64,000 nucleotides of DNA, from assembly GCA_020847985.1 (NCBI GenBank), contig JADLBC010000040.1:38577-102576 (forward strand), in the 5' to 3' direction. A model generated the notes under the pieces. That model made no database searches and was not told the DNA's origin. It was given only the letters and a program-made list of their open reading frames with translations. This document shows, piece by piece, positions 17,121 to 25,134 of this stretch. Numbering within the stretch: position 1 is the first letter of the stretch; each line of letters starts with the position of its first letter. The stretch is from Dehalococcoidia bacterium (GTDB taxonomy: Bacteria; Chloroflexota; Dehalococcoidia; Tepidiformales; Tepidiformaceae). A program made the position numbers and the translations under genes.

Positions 17121-17188
17121 GTGTCGCCTAATCTTATCGTGCGTGTTGCGCGATTCCTGAGATTAGGTAAGACTAATTCCCGCGACAC
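17121..17188 (+). promoter_or_regulatory. Iron-type operator region (DtxR/IdeR-like box in nested inverted repeats)
   Basis: TTAGGTAAGACTAATTCCC at 17163-17181 matches the left two thirds of the DtxR/IdeR box (TWAGGTWAGSCTWACCTWA). It is nested in a larger symmetry: GTGTCGC (17121-17127) pairs with GCGACAC (17182-17188), and CCTAATCT (17127-17134) with AGATTAGG (17160-17167). It ends 20 bases before the FTR1 start, so metal-loaded repressor would block iron uptake. The rest of the 347-base gap (16861-17120) shows only the ribosome site of the minus-strand regulator and no gene. Confidence 0.6.
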
Positions 17189-17208
17189 TCACTTCCCAGG
17201 TGGCGGGC

Positions 17209-18057
17209 ATGGCGTTTTCCTTCCTGGTCACACTGCGCGAGGGCATCGAAATGGCCCTCGTCATCGCGATCCTGCTGGGCTATCTCCGATCGATCGGGCA
17301 GAAGCAGCACTTCCGGGCGATCTGGACCGGTGTGGGCGTGGCGGCGGCGATCTGCCTGGCCATCGGCATCGGGCTTGAGATTGCTTCGAAGGAGCTTGAC
17401 AAGCGAATCGTGGAGGGGTTCGAGGGATTCGCCATGATCTTCGCGGTCATCGTGCTGACGGGCATGGCGTTCTGGATGAAGCGGCAGGCGGCGGGCATGT
17501 CGGCGGAGTTGCGGGCACGGATCGATAGCGCGCTGGGCGGCGGTTCGGTGACGGCGCTGGTGTTGCTCGCGGCGACGTCCGTGGGGCGCGAAGGGCTGGA
17601 GACGACGCTGTTCCTGTTCGCGGGCAGTTCGACGGGCGCGAGCGGTACGGAATACGTGCTCGGCGGCGTGCTGGGCTTCGCGGTGGCGGCGGTGGTGGGC
17701 GTGGGGATCTACCAGGGTTCGCGCTGGTTCCCGATGCGGGCGTTCTTCCAGGTGTCGGCGATCGTGCTAATCGTGCTGGCGGCGGGGCTGCTGGCGAATT
17801 CGGTGACGAAGCTGTACGAGGCTGCGCTGATCAGCAACCTGGGCACGCGTCCGTGGGACACGGATGGCGTGGTTTCGATGACATCGGACTTCGGGAAGTT
17901 CCTGAACACGCTCGTGGGGTACGACTCGGCGCCGGCGATGCTGCAAATCGTCCTGTACTGGGGCTACCTGCTGACGGCGAGCGCGGCCTACCTCTGGCTG
18001 CCCGTGCGGCGGCCGGCGAGCCCGGTGCCGGTGGCGCCGGCGACGAACGCGCACTGA
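17209..18057 (+). CDS. FTR1/EfeU-family iron permease
   Basis: A seven-helix membrane permease (282 residues) for ferrous/ferric iron. Both hallmark R-E-G-x-E motifs are present: REGIE at residues 10-14 in helix 1 and REGLE at 127-131 in helix 4; their Glu side chains carry the metal. The start is taken as ATG 17209 (MAFSFLVTLREG), with AGGTGG five bases upstream; a GTG nine bases earlier lacks a site. It is followed after 27 bases by a cupredoxin-like lipoprotein, which together form a reduced EfeUO-type system without an EfeB peroxidase. The upstream box predicts control by iron. Confidence 0.93.
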   Translation: MAFSFLVTLREGIEMALVIAILLGYLRSIGQKQHFRAIWTGVGVAAAICLAIGIGLEIASKELDKRIVEGFEGFAMIFAVIVLTGMAFWMKRQAAGMSAELRARIDSALGGGSVTALVLLAATSVGREGLETTLFLFAGSSTGASGTEYVLGGVLGFAVAAVVGVGIYQGSRWFPMRAFFQVSAIVLIVLAAGLLANSVTKLYEAALISNLGTRPWDTDGVVSMTSDFGKFLNTLVGYDSAPAMLQIVLYWGYLLTASAAYLWLPVRRPASPVPVAPATNAH

Positions 18058-18084
18058 CGCGGATTCCTTTCGGAGAGATAGATC

Positions 18085-18447
18085 ATGATTCGCCTGTTCG
18101 CCCTCGCGAGTGCACTCGCCCTCGTTTCGCTCACGCTGGCCGGCTGCGAAGGCTCGGATGACGGTGGCGACCGCCGCGTCATCGCCATCACGCAGACGGA
18201 CGAGGCGTGTACGCCGGCGTCCATCGACCTCGCACTGAAGGAGGAGGTCACCTTCGAGGTGAAGAACGACTCCGACAAGGCGAAGGAGGTCGAGGGCATC
18301 GACGGGACGAAGCTGGAGGAGACGATCATCCCCGAGAAGCGCACGCGGAACGTGAAGTACACGGCGCCGGGCGAGGCAGGGACCTACAAGATCAAGTGTT
18401 ACCAGCCGGGCGGGATGAACACGATCATCGAGCTGAAGGTCAGCTGA
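18085..18447 (+). CDS. Cupredoxin-like lipoprotein (EfeO N-domain type)
   Basis: A 120-residue exported lipoprotein with a lipobox (VSLTLAGC) after a hydrophobic signal. The mature part is a single cupredoxin-like beta barrel: ITQTDEACTPASIDLALKEEVTFEVKNDSD, then TYKIKCYQPGGMNTIIELKV. Two conserved Cys (DEAC, KCYQ) and Met at the end replace the Cys-His-Met copper set, as in the cupredoxin part of EfeO. It probably binds iron or copper and hands ferrous/ferric ion to the adjacent FTR1 permease. The M75 peptidase-like part of full EfeO is absent. Its 3' end overlaps the convergent CoA-transferase by eight bases. Confidence 0.85.
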   Translation: MIRLFALASALALVSLTLAGCEGSDDGGDRRVIAITQTDEACTPASIDLALKEEVTFEVKNDSDKAKEVEGIDGTKLEETIIPEKRTRNVKYTAPGEAGTYKIKCYQPGGMNTIIELKVS

Positions 18448-19729
18448 CGAAACGGCGCCCGAGGTAGCCGAGCTGGTCGGCGGCCTCTTCGAGCTCGGCC
18501 TGGAAGCGCGGGTGGGCGATCTCGATGAGCATGCGGGCGCGTTCGCGGATGGTGCGTCCGTGGAGGTTGCGCGCGCCGAACTCGGTCACGACCCAGTGGA
18601 CATCGCCGCGGGTGGTGACAACACCGCCGCCGGTGGGAAGCTCGGGGGCGATGCGGCTGACGGTGCCGCCCTTCGCGGTCGAGGGGAGGGCAATCACGGG
18701 GATGCCGCCTTCGCTCTGGGCGGCGCCGCGGATGAAATCGACCTGGCCGCCGATGCCGCTATAGAAGCGGGGACCGATGGAATCGGCGACTACCTGCCCG
18801 GTGAGGTCGACCGTGAGAGCGGCGTTGATGGCGCACATGCGGTCGTTGCGGGCGATGACGGCGACGTGGTTCGTGTAATCGACGGGGCGCAGCTCGACGG
18901 CGGGATTGCGGTCGAGGAAGCGGTAGACATCGGGGCTGCCCATGGCGAAGGCGCTGACGATGACGCCGGGGTGGAGGCTCTTGCGGGCACCGTTGATGAC
19001 GCCGGCCTTGACGAGCGGGAGGAGGCCGTCGGTGAACATCTCGGTGTGGACGCCGAGGTCGCGATGGCCGCGGAGGGAGGCGAGGATGGCGTTGGGGATG
19101 GCGCCGATGCCCATCTGAAGGGTGGCGCCATCGGGCACGAGCTTGGCGACGTGGTGGCCAATGGCCTCGGCCTCGGGCGTGGGCGCGGCCACGGGGTGCG
19201 TAGGAAGCGGCGCATCGACGACGACGGCGAAATCGATCCATGCGGCGGGAAGAACGTGGCCACCCGTACGCGGCATCTGCGGATTCACCTGGGCGACGAC
19301 GACCTTCGCATGGCGCGCGGCGGCGAGGGCGCAATCGACGGAGACGCCGAGGGAGCAGTTGCCATCCTGGTCGGGCGGGGTGACGTGAACGAAGGCGACA
19401 TCGAGGGGGAGGGCACCGCCGGGGGCGAAGAGTCCGGGGATTTCGGACAGGAAGATGGGCGTGTAATCGGCACGGCCATCGCAGACGGCATCGCGGACGT
19501 TGGGGCCGATGAAGAGGGCATTATGGCGGAAGTGCCCGGCCATCTCGGGGGCGACGTAGGGGGCGTCGCCATCGGTGTGCATGTGGACGAGTTCGACGCG
19601 GGCGAGTTCGTCCTTGCGCTGCATGAGGGCGGCGATGAGGGCGTGGGGCGTAGCGGCGCCGCCGTGGATGTAGACGCGATGCCCGGAACGGACCTCGTTG
19701 GCGGCGCGTTCGAGGGTGACGAACTGCAT
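18440..19729 (-). CDS. 4-hydroxybutyrate CoA-transferase / acetyl-CoA hydrolase family protein
   Basis: A 429-residue class I CoA-transferase of the acetyl-CoA hydrolase/transferase group. Residue Glu230 in VHTEMFTDG aligns with the active-site Glu that forms the glutamyl-CoA adduct, and GIGAIPNAIL and FYSGIGGQVDFIRGA are the glycine-rich CoA-binding loops. WVVTEFGARNLHGRTIRERARMLIEIAHPRF is the family C-terminal signature. It moves CoA between acetyl-CoA and a short hydroxy or unsubstituted acid; the exact acceptor is not fixed by sequence. ATG 19729 has AGGAGG eight bases upstream; the longer frame adds only low-complexity residues. Confidence 0.9.
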   Translation of the reverse strand: MQFVTLERAANEVRSGHRVYIHGGAATPHALIAALMQRKDELARVELVHMHTDGDAPYVAPEMAGHFRHNALFIGPNVRDAVCDGRADYTPIFLSEIPGLFAPGGALPLDVAFVHVTPPDQDGNCSLGVSVDCALAAARHAKVVVAQVNPQMPRTGGHVLPAAWIDFAVVVDAPLPTHPVAAPTPEAEAIGHHVAKLVPDGATLQMGIGAIPNAILASLRGHRDLGVHTEMFTDGLLPLVKAGVINGARKSLHPGVIVSAFAMGSPDVYRFLDRNPAVELRPVDYTNHVAVIARNDRMCAINAALTVDLTGQVVADSIGPRFYSGIGGQVDFIRGAAQSEGGIPVIALPSTAKGGTVSRIAPELPTGGGVVTTRGDVHWVVTEFGARNLHGRTIRERARMLIEIAHPRFQAELEEAADQLGYLGRRFVS

Positions 19730-19829
19730 CAGCGGCGGCCTCCTGCGAGCCTCCCTTCGAGGTTGGCCGAGGGGGCGCCGCACGCGCAAGCCCCGGCGGG
19801 CGGGCGGAACCCGCAAATGCGAATGGCGG

Positions 19830-19866
19830 CGCCCGCATCCGGGGCGAGGAGCGCCGGATGCGGGCG
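19830..19866 (-). terminator. Hairpin after the secreted-protein pair
   Basis: A perfect 13-bp stem (CGCCCGCATCCGG / CCGGATGCGGGCG) with an 11-base loop, beginning 12 bases downstream of the stop of the minus-strand 94-residue gene. There is no U-run. Confidence 0.6.
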
Positions 19867-19877
19867 GGGGCGTGGGA

Positions 19878-20162
19878 TCAGGAGCCGTCCTTCGCGAGCA
19901 TGACGGCGGTGATCTTGAACTTCTCGAGGAAGCCGGCGAAGAAGCCGGACTGGACGGTGTAGGTGCCGCCGGTGGCGTTGCCGGCGAGGGGCTGGCCGAT
20001 GACGCCCTGCACGGTGTAGGGCGCCTGGGTGCTCGTGCCGCCACCGCCATAGGCGAACTGGGTGATGGTCCAGCCGCTCGCGGACTGGGCGAGGGCGGCG
20101 GCGGCGATGGCCAGCGCCGCCGTGCCGGCCGCGGCCATCACGAGGGTGCGGTGGGCGTTCAC
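19878..20162 (-). CDS. Small secreted protein with GQPLAG/GGxYTVQSGF motif
   Basis: A 94-residue protein with a clear signal peptide (LVMAAAGTAALAIAAAALAQS). The mature part is Gly/Ser/Thr-rich and carries VQGVIGQPLAGNATGGTYTVQSGFF. That I-G-Q-P-x-A-G...GG-x-Y-x-V-x-x-GF pattern recurs in large secreted proteins of Chloroflexota and Planctomycetes, usually once per molecule; here it is almost the whole protein. It overlaps the preceding secreted gene by four bases, so the pair is made together. The function is unknown; a surface or sheath component is a guess. Confidence 0.72.
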   Translation of the reverse strand: MNAHRTLVMAAAGTAALAIAAAALAQSASGWTITQFAYGGGGTSTQAPYTVQGVIGQPLAGNATGGTYTVQSGFFAGFLEKFKITAVMLAKDGS

Positions 20163-21040
20163 GGGGCCGCCGCCTTCACGATGGTGACGTTGAAGCGCGC
20201 GCCGTTCGTGAGCGCGGCGCCGGCGTAGATGACCCAGCGGTTGGCGGTGCAGCCGGCGACGTTGTAGGCGACACCCACGGCGGGCGGAACGGTCACGCCA
20301 TCGCCGACGCCGGTGACGGTGAGGATGGCCGCGGGGTCGCCATTGGCGAGGGCGCTATCGATGACGGTGGCCTTATCGGCGAGGCAGGTGTTGCCACCGG
20401 TGACGGCGGTGTTCACGGTCTGGACGAAGGCGGGGCGATTGGCGGCCGGGCCGGAGACGCGGACGCCGCCATCGAGTTCGAGGGCGACGGGGAGGCCGCG
20501 GAACTTCGCGGCGGCGCCGGTGCCGGCGTTCGTGAGGTCGAGGACGGCGGTCGTGGGCGAGGCGCTGGCGGCGACGGGAAAGGCGATGGAGCCGGCGGCC
20601 TTCGCATACAGGGCGTAGGGCGCGGAGGAGATGGCCTGGCGCGGCGAGAGTGCGGTGTAGGCGCCGGTGGCGCTGCCGGGCCGGACGGCGATCTCCATCC
20701 AGCGGGCGTCGCCGGTGAAGGCGGTCGCGCCGAAGTCGAGGTTCGTGACGAAGATGCCGTTCGTGACCTGGACATCGGCCTTTTCGACGACGGCGCCGAC
20801 GCTCGCGCCGGCAATTTCGTCGTCATAGAGGACGAAGCGGAGGTCGTAGATGCCGTTGGCGGGGGCGCCGGCATCGGTGAGGCGGCCCTGGTAGGTGAAG
20901 CCGGAACCGATGGCCACGGCCTGGGCGACGGCGGGTGCGGAGGGACCGGGGTCGGCGCCGCGTGCGAGGACGGCAGCGGGGACGGTGACGAGCACGGCGG
21001 CGGCCGCGGCGGCGAGGAGGATTGGCCGGCGAATTTGCAT
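20159..21040 (-). CDS. Secreted FTYQGRL-type surface protein
   Basis: A 293-residue exported protein: signal peptide (LLAAAAAAVLVTVPAAVLA), then a ~120-residue domain starting GSGFTYQGRLTDAGAPANGIYDLRFVLYDD and ending SPRQAISSAPYALYAKAAG. That domain is known from many putative cell-surface and tail-fibre-like proteins of environmental bacteria, where APYALYA is the hinge to a following helix. The C-terminal part is Ala/Thr-rich beta sheet with a Cys pair (NTCLADK, AGCTANRW) and no known fold. It is in an ATGA-coupled pair with the 94-residue secreted protein. Confidence 0.78.
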   Translation of the reverse strand: MQIRRPILLAAAAAAVLVTVPAAVLARGADPGPSAPAVAQAVAIGSGFTYQGRLTDAGAPANGIYDLRFVLYDDEIAGASVGAVVEKADVQVTNGIFVTNLDFGATAFTGDARWMEIAVRPGSATGAYTALSPRQAISSAPYALYAKAAGSIAFPVAASASPTTAVLDLTNAGTGAAAKFRGLPVALELDGGVRVSGPAANRPAFVQTVNTAVTGGNTCLADKATVIDSALANGDPAAILTVTGVGDGVTVPPAVGVAYNVAGCTANRWVIYAGAALTNGARFNVTIVKAAAP

Positions 21041-21231
21041 TTGGGCCTCCGTTATGTGGGTTTCGCTCCGGTTGGGAGTATACGCGGAGATACGGGAATG
21101 TGCTCAGGGGAGTGAACAAATGCTCAGAATTGACCGTTTTCGGGGCGAGGGTTAGGGTCGGGGGGCAGGCGCCCCGCCGCGGCCTGCGGTAACCATGATG
21201 GACGTACACAGTACGCAGCTGCCGTTTCTTG

Positions 21232-21254
21232 ACCGGCTCCCGCAGGGGGCCGGT
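21232..21254 (+). promoter_or_regulatory. Hairpin just upstream of the mgtE ribosome site
   Basis: ACCGGCTCCC pairs with GGGGGCCGGT (one U.G pair) around a 3-base loop, ending two bases before GAGGGG, the ribosome site of mgtE. Other small stems lie upstream (GGGGC/GCCCC near 21166; CGTAC-ACA-GTACG at 21213-21225). The 228-base leader is structured, but I cannot match it to an M-box or other magnesium riboswitch. Confidence 0.4.
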
Positions 21255-21268
21255 GCGAGGGGTCGTCG

Positions 21269-22621
21269 TTGGCCGAGGACGTTGTCACTCGAGACCTGCA
21301 GGATGACGCCCGCTCTCTAATTGATGGGGGCGAGTGGCAGAAGGCCGTCGCCCTTGTTTCCGCGCTCCACCCGGCCGACCTCGCGGACCTCGTGCTTTCG
21401 CTCGAGGAGGATGGCCGCCGCGAGTTCCTGGACCGCCTTCCCACGGACCTGGTCGGGCAGCTTTTCGAGGAAGTCGAGGACGATGAACTTCGCCAGCTGA
21501 TTCGCGGCGTGGGTGTCGAGGACCTCCCGGCGGTGCTGGAGGAGGTCGAGGACGACGTCGCGGCGGACGTGATCCAGCAGCTGGAGCCGGAAGAGCAGGC
21601 GGAGACGCTGGCGCAGCTGGACCGCGGCGACGAGGTCGCGGAGCTGTTGCGGTACGGGGACGAATCGGCGGGCGGCATCATGAGCCGCGGCTATGTCGCG
21701 CTGAACGAGGGGATCTCGGTCGACCAGGCGCTTTCGTACCTGCGGGTGCTGCGGCCGGCGGCGGACCGGGCGTATTACCTCTACATCATCGACAGCGCGC
21801 GGCGGCTCATCGGGACGGTCTCGATCCGCGACCTGATCGTTTCGGAGCCTTCGACGCGGCTGGGCGAGATCACGCTACGGGACGTGCACGCGGTTTCGAC
21901 GGAGACGGACCAGGAAGAGGCGGCGCTCCTGCTGCAGCGGTACAACCTGCTGGCGGTGCCCGTGGTGGACGCCGAAGGGCACCTCGAAGGGGTGATGACG
22001 GCGGACGACCTCATCGACGTGCTCCAGGAGGAGGCGACGGAGGACATGTACCGCATGGTGGGCCTCGGCGACGAGGAGCGGGTGTTCAGCCCGGTGCGGC
22101 TTTCGGTGAAGCGGCGGCTGCCGTGGATGCTGGTGAACCTGATCACGGCGTTCATCGCCTCGGCGGTGGTGGGGCTGTTCGATACGACATTGGGGAAGGC
22201 GACGGTGCTGGCGGCGTTCATGCCGGTGGTCGCGGGACAGGGGGGGAACGCGGGCACGCAGACCGCGACGATCGCCGTGCGGAGCATCGCGCTGGGGGAC
22301 CTGGATGTGGGGGACATCTTCCGGGCGTGCCGCAAGGAGATCTTCGTCGGGGTGGCGAACGGCGCGGCGATCGGAAGCGTGGCCGGGTTCGCGGCCTACC
22401 TGTGGAAGCAGAACGAGACGCTCTCGGTGGTACTGGGCACGGCGCTCTTCCTCAACATCGTGGCGGCGACGATGGGGGGCGTGCTCATCCCGCTGGGGCT
22501 GAAATCGATGAAGGTGGACCCGGCGTTGGCGGCGAACATTTTCGTGACGACGGTGACGGATGTGATGGGGTTCGTGTTCTTCCTGGGGTTGGCGACGCTG
22601 GTGATTGGCCGGATCGCGTGA
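21269..22621 (+). CDS. mgtE: Magnesium transporter MgtE
   Basis: A 450-residue Mg2+ channel with the normal order: N-terminal superhelical domain (to about 130; LHPADLADLVLSLEE), a CBS pair (GGIMSRGYVALNEG to about 260) that senses Mg2+, and five membrane helices from about 285 (LPWMLVNLITAFIASAVVGLF, then MPVVAGQGGNAGTQTATIAVRS and FVTTVTDVMGFVFFLG). The pore acidic Asp in TTVTDVMGF is present. TTG 21269 is used: GAGGGG stands six bases upstream, and no ATG/GTG fits better. The upstream hairpin may regulate it. Confidence 0.96.
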   Translation: MAEDVVTRDLQDDARSLIDGGEWQKAVALVSALHPADLADLVLSLEEDGRREFLDRLPTDLVGQLFEEVEDDELRQLIRGVGVEDLPAVLEEVEDDVAADVIQQLEPEEQAETLAQLDRGDEVAELLRYGDESAGGIMSRGYVALNEGISVDQALSYLRVLRPAADRAYYLYIIDSARRLIGTVSIRDLIVSEPSTRLGEITLRDVHAVSTETDQEEAALLLQRYNLLAVPVVDAEGHLEGVMTADDLIDVLQEEATEDMYRMVGLGDEERVFSPVRLSVKRRLPWMLVNLITAFIASAVVGLFDTTLGKATVLAAFMPVVAGQGGNAGTQTATIAVRSIALGDLDVGDIFRACRKEIFVGVANGAAIGSVAGFAAYLWKQNETLSVVLGTALFLNIVAATMGGVLIPLGLKSMKVDPALAANIFVTTVTDVMGFVFFLGLATLVIGRIA

Positions 22622-22668
22622 GGGCGGTCCTGACGCGTTCGGCTGCTCCAAGAGGCCCACTACTTATT

Positions 22669-22680
22669 TTAGCGCGCTAA
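22669..22680. promoter_or_regulatory. 12-bp perfect palindrome
   Basis: TTAGCGCGCTAA, 48 bases after mgtE and upstream of the tRNA-His 3' end. The sequence is a self-complementary operator-type site or a short stem; no T-run follows. Its role is open. Confidence 0.3.
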
Positions 22681-22766
22681 CATCCGCGGATGGATAGGCG
22701 TGAGTTCCGGCGCCGAGTATCCGAGCGACCAAACAGCGTCCGCTTCGAGGAGGGAGAAGAGGGGAT

Positions 22767-22843
22767 TGGGGCGAGCGGAGGGGTTCGAACCCTCGATCTT
22801 CTGGGCCACAACCAGACGCGTTAACCACTACGCTACGCCCGCC
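22767..22843 (-). tRNA. tRNA-His (anticodon GTG), CCA encoded
   Basis: Reading the minus strand from 22843: an extra G at position -1, acceptor GCGGGCG pairing with CGCTCGC, D stem GCGT/ACGC, anticodon stem TCTGG/CCAGA with loop TTGTGGC (anticodon GTG), T stem GAGGG/CCCTC with TTCGAAC, and discriminator C followed by CCA. The G-1 opposite C73 is the identity feature of tRNA-His. All stems close, with one G.T in the acceptor. Confidence 0.96.
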
Positions 22844-23473
22844 GCCTGAGGAGTCATGGTAGCAGAGGGTGCGTTCCGCGAAAGCGCGGGCGGGGCCGTC
22901 TCAGCCGGTGCGGGTTCCGGGTGGCGGCGGCACGTCGACGACGGGTGGGTCCGGCGGCGGGGTGGCGGGCGGGAATGGCGGGGTCTGCGCCGGGGGGAGC
23001 GGTTGGCCGGGGGTGGGCGGAAGCGGCGGTGAGGGCGTGGGGTCGTGCGGCTCCGGGGCGCGCGGCGGGATGGTCATGGCTGAGGCGCTGGCGAACGTCA
23101 TCGGACGAGTGTCGCGGTGGCCGCATCTGCCGCGTGCCGGTGGCGAGGGGAGGGCGATTGCGGTTGGCTCGCAGGGGGCACAGGCGCGGGCCGGTTCAGC
23201 CTATGGCAGAACGCGGTGCGGCGAGCGGCACTGGAGACACAAGGCCGTGACGGCGGCCACCGCGCTCGATCTTGAGGCGGCGTTGGGCTTCAACGCGCAG
23301 ACGGGGCTCCACCTCCGGACGGCGTTCGACCCGGCGCTGGCCCGGCAACTGCGAGCCGCCGGCACCGCATACGCTGCCGCGGCAGGCCACGCCATCGCGC
23401 AGCAGAACCGGTTGCGGGGCGTAATGAGACTGAGTATCATTCACTGTCGATACTTCATCTCAGGTGGCGCCGC
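22844..23473. other. Long gap between tRNA-His and znuA
   Basis: About 630 bases with no gene I can support. A minus-strand frame at 22901-23101 would encode a 66-residue Pro-rich peptide but has no ribosome site. Frames on both strands at 23196-23444 have high third-position GC but no recognisable protein, and some begin inside the operator. The only clear elements are the tRNA upstream and the Fur/Zur-type box at 23423-23441. Confidence 0.5.
23423..23441 (+). promoter_or_regulatory. Fur/Zur-type 9-1-9 operator before znuA
   Basis: AATGAGACT-G-AGTATCATT is a 19-bp dyad with one mismatched pair, the 7-1-7 core being TGAGACT-G-AGTATCA. This is the geometry of Fur-family boxes (TGATAAT-n-ATTATCA). 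It sits 33 bases before the znuA start and so predicts zinc-dependent repression of the uptake operon. Confidence 0.65.
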
Positions 23474-24409
23474 GTGTCTGCCAGGATCGCCCTGCTTTTC
23501 GCTGCCGTGCTGGCGTTTGGCCTGCTCGCCACGGCGTGCGGGGGTGGGAGCGGCGGCGAGCGCGACGGGCGGCTGATGGTGGTGGTGACGGTCGCGCCGG
23601 TGGGGGCGCTGGTGTCGGTGGTGGCGGGGGACGATGCGGACGTGCGCGTGCTCGTGGGCCCGGGCATCGACCCGCACGACTACGAGCCCAGGGCCGCCGA
23701 CCGCCGCGCCGTCGAGCGTGCGGACGTGATCTTTCGCAACGGACTGGGGCTGGATGCCTTCCTTGACAGGGCGCTGAAGGACAGCAACGGCGCCATCGTG
23801 ACGCTGAGCGAGGGCCTGACGCTGCGCGCGCCCGACGAGGAGCCGCACGCGGCGGGCGGTTCGCATTCGCACGAGGGCGAGGACGACCCGCACACCTGGC
23901 ACGACATCGACAACGACCGGGCGATGGTGCGCGCGATCGCGGGGGCGCTGGCCGCGGCCGACCCGGCGCACGGGGCGGCTTACGAGGCACGGGCAGCGGC
24001 GTACGATGCCCGGCTGGTCGCGGTCGATGCGGAGATCCGGGCGCTCATCGCGACCATCCCGGAGGCGAACCGGAAGGTGGTGACGAACCACGACGCGATC
24101 GGCTACTTCCTCGATCGCTACGGGCTGCGTTTCGTGGGCGCGGTCATCCCGGGGACCTCGACGCAGGCGGAGCCTTCGTCGAAGGATGTCGCGGCGCTGG
24201 TGGCGACGATCCGTCGGGAAGGGGTGACGGCGATCTTCGCGGATGCCTCGGTAGACCCGAAGATCGCGCGGCAGGTCGCACGGGACACGGGGGCGCGCAT
24301 CGTGGACGACATCTATGGCGATTCGCTCGGGCCGGCGGGATCGGAGGCGGCGACGGTGGACGGGATGCTGCTCTGGAACGCGCGGAAGATGGCGGAGGCG
24401 CTGCGATGA
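23474..24409 (+). CDS. znuA: Zinc ABC transporter substrate-binding lipoprotein
   Basis: A 311-residue cluster A-I binding protein. Signal with lipobox LLATAC then GGG; DPHDYEPRAADRR (first metal His), a His/Asp-rich flexible loop GGSHSHEGEDDPHTWHD that marks zinc rather than manganese proteins, TNHDAIGYFLDRYG (second/third His) and IFADASVDPKIARQVA. It catches Zn2+ outside the membrane and passes it to ZnuBC. GTG 23474 follows AGGTGG at six bases. The stop overlaps the ATPase gene by four bases. The Fur/Zur-type operator is just upstream. Confidence 0.94.
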   Translation: MSARIALLFAAVLAFGLLATACGGGSGGERDGRLMVVVTVAPVGALVSVVAGDDADVRVLVGPGIDPHDYEPRAADRRAVERADVIFRNGLGLDAFLDRALKDSNGAIVTLSEGLTLRAPDEEPHAAGGSHSHEGEDDPHTWHDIDNDRAMVRAIAGALAAADPAHGAAYEARAAAYDARLVAVDAEIRALIATIPEANRKVVTNHDAIGYFLDRYGLRFVGAVIPGTSTQAEPSSKDVAALVATIRREGVTAIFADASVDPKIARQVARDTGARIVDDIYGDSLGPAGSEAATVDGMLLWNARKMAEALR

Positions 24410-25134
24410 CGGGCCACGCGCTCGAGGTCGCGGGGGTGGCGGCGGGCTACGGCGGGAGCTTCGAACTGCGCGGCGTGACGTTCGCGGCGCGAGGGGGCGA
24501 CGTGGTGGGGCTGATCGGCCCCAACGGGAGCGGGAAGAGCACGCTGCTGAAGGCGATCGCGGGGGTCTTGCCGATGCGCGCGGGGACGATCAGGCTCGAT
24601 GGTGCGCCGCTACGGGAGCGTGCGGTGGGCGTGGCGTTCGTGCCCCAGCGCGAGGACGTGAACTGGGACTTCCCGGTGACGGCGCGCGATGTGGTGCTGA
24701 TGGGACGCTACCGGGCAGCGGGCTGGCTGCGGCGCCCCGGGCGCGAGGATGTGCGAAGGGCCGAGGCGGCGTTGGAGCGCATGGGGCTCGGCGGCATGGG
24801 GGGAAGGCACATCAGCCAGTTCAGCGGCGGCCAACAGCAGCGCATCTTCCTCGCCCGGGCGATTGTGCAGGACCCGGCGGTGATCCTGCTGGACGAGCCG
24901 TTCACGGGCATCGATGCGGCGAACCGGGAGGTGCTGCACGCGGCCATCCGGGACTTCGCCGCCGCGGGGATGGTGGTGCTGATGGCGACGCACGACCTCG
25001 ATGAGGTGACGCAGACCTGTTCGCACGTGTGCTGCCTGCGGGGGCGGCTGGTGGCGTTCGGGCCAACGGAGACGACGTACACACCGGAGACGCTGCGGGC
25101 GACGTTCGGCGGCCAGGTGGCGGTGTTCGCATGA
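24406..25134 (+). CDS. znuC: Zinc/manganese ABC transporter ATP-binding protein
   Basis: The 242-residue ATPase of the metal importer. Walker A GPNGSGKST (about 39-47), Q-loop VPQREDVNWDFPVT (this VNWDFPVT form is typical of Zn/Mn systems), signature FSGGQQQRIFLARA, Walker B VILLDEPFTGID, H-loop ATHDLDEV. It hydrolyses ATP at the inner face together with the permease at 25131, which it overlaps by four bases (ATGA), as it does with znuA. Confidence 0.95.
   Translation: MTGHALEVAGVAAGYGGSFELRGVTFAARGGDVVGLIGPNGSGKSTLLKAIAGVLPMRAGTIRLDGAPLRERAVGVAFVPQREDVNWDFPVTARDVVLMGRYRAAGWLRRPGREDVRRAEAALERMGLGGMGGRHISQFSGGQQQRIFLARAIVQDPAVILLDEPFTGIDAANREVLHAAIRDFAAAGMVVLMATHDLDEVTQTCSHVCCLRGRLVAFGPTETTYTPETLRATFGGQVAVFA

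Noticed and set aside
21041..21268. Magnesium riboswitch (M-box) before mgtE
   Set aside because: Only short stems; no match to the conserved M-box elements by eye. A covariance-model search would decide.
22901..23101. Pro-rich 66-residue gene on the minus strand
   Set aside because: No ribosome site, and low-complexity composition; kept only as a remark.
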